Source: Comamonadaceae bacterium
GTDB taxonomy: Bacteria; Pseudomonadota; Gammaproteobacteria; Burkholderiales; Burkholderiaceae_C
Length of the DNA: 13,997 bases
Assembly: GCA_947466165.1 (NCBI GenBank)
Contig: CANIDW010000011.1
Location: 1-13,997, forward strand
Direction of reading: 5' to 3'
How positions within the stretch are numbered: position 1 is the stretch's first letter; each line of letters begins with the position of its first letter. Shown piece after piece: positions 12,943 to 13,997 of this stretch. The notes under the pieces were generated by a model. That model did no database searches. It was not told where the DNA came from and saw only the letters and a list, made by a program, of their open reading frames with translations. The translations under genes and the position numbers were made by a program.

Positions 12943-12993
12943 GTCGCTAGCGATTGCCCTATTATTGATAACGTGTTAAATTTGGTTGCATCT

Positions 12994-13018
12994 GTATAAC
13001 TAAACATGCCGGTATAAC
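12994..13018 (+). promoter_or_regulatory. Tandem GTATAAC repeats before the toxin-antitoxin pair
   Basis: GTATAAC occurs at 12994-13000 and again at 13012-13018, an 18-nt step, just before the TTG start at 13022. RHH antitoxins commonly bind repeated short sites over their own promoter, so these are candidate operator half-sites. TATAAC could also act as a -10 element, though no clear -35 is seen at the right distance. Confidence 0.3.
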
Positions 13019-13021
13019 CAT

Positions 13022-13444
13022 TTGAGAGTCATTCTAGATACTTCAGTTTTGGTCGCTGCAGCAAGGTCGCGTAACGGGGCCAGCTTTTATTTGCTCTCAA
13101 TGCTGCCAAGCACTCAGTTCGAAATCGCACTTTCAGTGGCCTTGTATACAGAGTGGCAATCTGTGTTGACGCGTGCTGAACATTTGCCTCCGGGTGCAAG
13201 TGCTGAAAATGCGAGTGGCCTTTTACGGTACTTGGCTTCGATTGCGCACTTGCAAGACGTGCACTTTTTGTGGCGTCCATTTTTGCGTGATCCAGATGAC
13301 GATATGGTTTTGGAGTGTGCTGTGGCGTCTGGAAGCCAGTTCATCATTACGCACAACACAAAAGACTTTAAGCGCGCGCCGGAACTGAAGGTGAATGCCA
13401 TCACGCCGGCAGAATTTTTGACTTTGCTCAGGAGTAAATCATGA
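13022..13444 (+). CDS. PIN-domain toxin (COG1569/TIGR00305-type, VapC-like ribonuclease)
   Basis: A 140-residue single-domain PIN protein. It begins MRVILDTSVLVAAARS with the first acidic residue D6; E44 lies in LYTEWQS, the D92-D94 cluster and E98 in RDPDDDMVLECAVASG, and the C-terminal T110-x-N112-x2-D115 in ITHNTKDF. These are the Mg-binding acidic positions of PIN ribonucleases, so catalysis looks intact. The start is TTG at 13022: an in-frame TAA at 13001 leaves no upstream ATG, and the protein begins right at the first beta strand as in the family. The ribosome site is weak. Stop and antitoxin start overlap (ATGA, 13441-13444), so the pair is translationally coupled, with toxin first. 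The RNA target is unknown. Confidence 0.88.
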   Translation: MRVILDTSVLVAAARSRNGASFYLLSMLPSTQFEIALSVALYTEWQSVLTRAEHLPPGASAENASGLLRYLASIAHLQDVHFLWRPFLRDPDDDMVLECAVASGSQFIITHNTKDFKRAPELKVNAITPAEFLTLLRSKS

Positions 13445-13686
13445 CCGCATTGACTGTACGACTTCCAAATTCCGTCCACCAAAAAGTACGGGAGCTAGCG
13501 GAGCGCGACGAAATTTCGGTGAATCAATTCATTGCCGCTGCCGTTTCAGAGAAGATGGCCTCAGTGATGACTGTTGATTATCTCAAACAGGAAGCTGCTA
13601 AAGGTAATCGCAGTGACTTTGATCGCTTTTTAAATTTGGTACCAAACGAACCTCCTGCGGCTGGTGATGAAATGCCGAATCAATAA
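13441..13686 (+). CDS. Ribbon-helix-helix antitoxin partner of the PIN toxin
   Basis: The 81-residue protein has an Arc/CopG-type fold at its N-terminus: strand ALTVRLP (3-9), helix NSVHQKVRELAERD (10-23), turn EISVNQ, then helix FIAAAVSEKMASV (30-42). The remaining C-terminal tail (DYLKQEAAKGNRSDFDRFLNLVPNEPP, about 46-72) is suitable for wrapping the toxin, as in other RHH antitoxins. It should neutralise the PIN protein and, as a dimer, bind operator DNA upstream of the pair. The ATG at 13441 overlaps the toxin stop by four bases and uses AGGAG within the toxin's last codons (about 13431-13435) as ribosome site. HicB-type or CopG-type labels are both used for such proteins. Confidence 0.85.
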   Translation: MTALTVRLPNSVHQKVRELAERDEISVNQFIAAAVSEKMASVMTVDYLKQEAAKGNRSDFDRFLNLVPNEPPAAGDEMPNQ

Positions 13687-13728
13687 TTTGAACCGCTCTT
13701 AAACCTTTTCACAATTAGCATTGTGCCC

Positions 13729-13997
13729 ATGAATATCAACGCCGATTACAGTCAGAGAGTCGTGATCAATCACCATGACTTGCCATGGATTGCCAGTCCT
13801 GAATTGGGTGTAGAGCGCCGAATGCTTGAACGAATGGGTGACGAAGTTGCTAAAGCAACAAGCATTGTTCGTTATCACGCAGGTTCCAAATTTAAGACGC
13901 ACACTCATGAATTGGGTGAAGAAATCTTAGTGTTAGAAGGTGTGTTCAGTGATGAGACGGGCCATTACCCTGCAGGGTCTTACCTGATGAATCCGCC
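13729..13997 (+). CDS. ChrR-like cupin-domain protein, 3' end cut by window
   Basis: The 89 visible residues begin [20 protein letters not shown] and contain [25 protein letters not shown], a pattern characteristic of the ChrR-type cupin. The cupin motif 1 metal site appears as H58-x-H60-x3-E64 in [21 protein letters not shown], followed by [11 protein letters not shown] at the window edge. In ChrR the cupin domain controls anti-sigma activity, whereas stand-alone members are of uncertain function. Only the C-terminal end of the domain is missing. The ATG at 13729 lies 42 nt after the antitoxin stop with no clear ribosome site; a GTG two codons upstream (13723) is possible. Whether it is transcribed with the toxin-antitoxin pair is not evident. 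Confidence 0.8.
   Translation, partial: MNINADYSQRVVINHHDLPWIASPELGVERRMLERMGDEVAKATSIVRYHAGSKFKTHTHELGEEILVLEGVFSDETGHYPAGSYLMNP

Larger units (their letters stand above)
12682..13021. other. 340-bp non-coding region between gntR-type gene and toxin-antitoxin pair
   Basis: No convincing coding frame; a 71-codon frame across 12605-12820 has no family features and overlaps the regulator gene antisense. The region holds, left to right, the regulator's promoter region with GTAGAC-type repeats, an AT-rich terminator-like hairpin (12818-12847), a tRNA-Met-like 3' fragment (12858-12902), a second intrinsic terminator (12908-12942), a 10-bp palindrome TCGCTAGCGA (12944-12953) and the toxin-antitoxin promoter region. 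The stacking of a tRNA piece and terminators suggests a junction between ancestral and inserted DNA. Confidence 0.6.

Noticed and set aside
1..13997. CRISPR array, insertion sequence or integrase
   Set aside because: No regular spaced repeats, transposase-like or tyrosine/serine recombinase-like frame was seen on either strand.

Overview
The window looks like accessory catabolic chromosome from a betaproteobacterium, most likely order Burkholderiales. This is inferred from gene types and sequence style: an HcnABC-like oxidase trio with a DapA-family protein and an amino-acid ABC importer, an FmdB protein ending in a Cys-x-Cys-Cys tail, a ChrR-type cupin, and a tRNA-Met-like fragment. No gene here fixes the species. 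Base composition is intermediate; the left 3 kb and the stretch around 12.7-13.0 kb look more A+T-rich by eye than the central operon.

Layout. (1) 1-2843: two divergent genes, a truncated DppA/OppA-type peptide-binding protein on the minus strand and a cytoplasmic gamma-glutamyltransferase-family hydrolase on the plus strand, separated by a short A+T-rich region with a perfect 22-bp palindrome. (2) 2844-3115: a gene-poor gap holding what I read as a frameshifted HicA-like toxin relic. (3) 3116-8686: a tightly packed six-gene minus-strand operon. Its order of transcription is a small [2Fe-2S] subunit, an FAD/NAD(P) oxidoreductase subunit with a BFD-like iron-sulfur domain, a DadA/HcnC-type FAD subunit, a DapA-family lyase, a D-hydantoinase/dihydropyrimidinase and an FmdB zinc-ribbon protein. 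(4) 8687-11882: a divergent plus-strand operon for a complete polar amino-acid ABC importer (binding protein with a Tat-like signal, two permeases, ATPase). (5) 11899-12681: a convergent GntR/FCD repressor, the obvious candidate regulator of (3) and (4). (6) 12682-13021: a 340-bp non-coding segment with two terminator-like hairpins and the 3' part of a tRNA-Met-like gene, which could mark an integration junction. (7) 13022-13997: a PIN-toxin/RHH-antitoxin pair in toxin-first order and the start of a ChrR-like cupin gene.

How the genes may work together. The ABC importer's binding protein keeps the Arg and Asp positions that hold the alpha-carboxylate and alpha-amino groups in HisJ-like proteins, so an amino-acid-like solute is probably imported. 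The three-subunit flavoenzyme would oxidise an amino acid or secondary amine to an imine or keto acid, and the DapA-family enzyme would deaminate or cleave a Schiff-base intermediate. The hydantoinase would open a cyclic ureide or imide. The set resembles a D-hydroxyproline or opine oxidation operon, but the usual epimerase, semialdehyde dehydrogenase and N-carbamoylase are absent, while a hydantoinase and FmdB protein are present. The combination may be an uncharacterised pathway; its substrate cannot be read from sequence alone.
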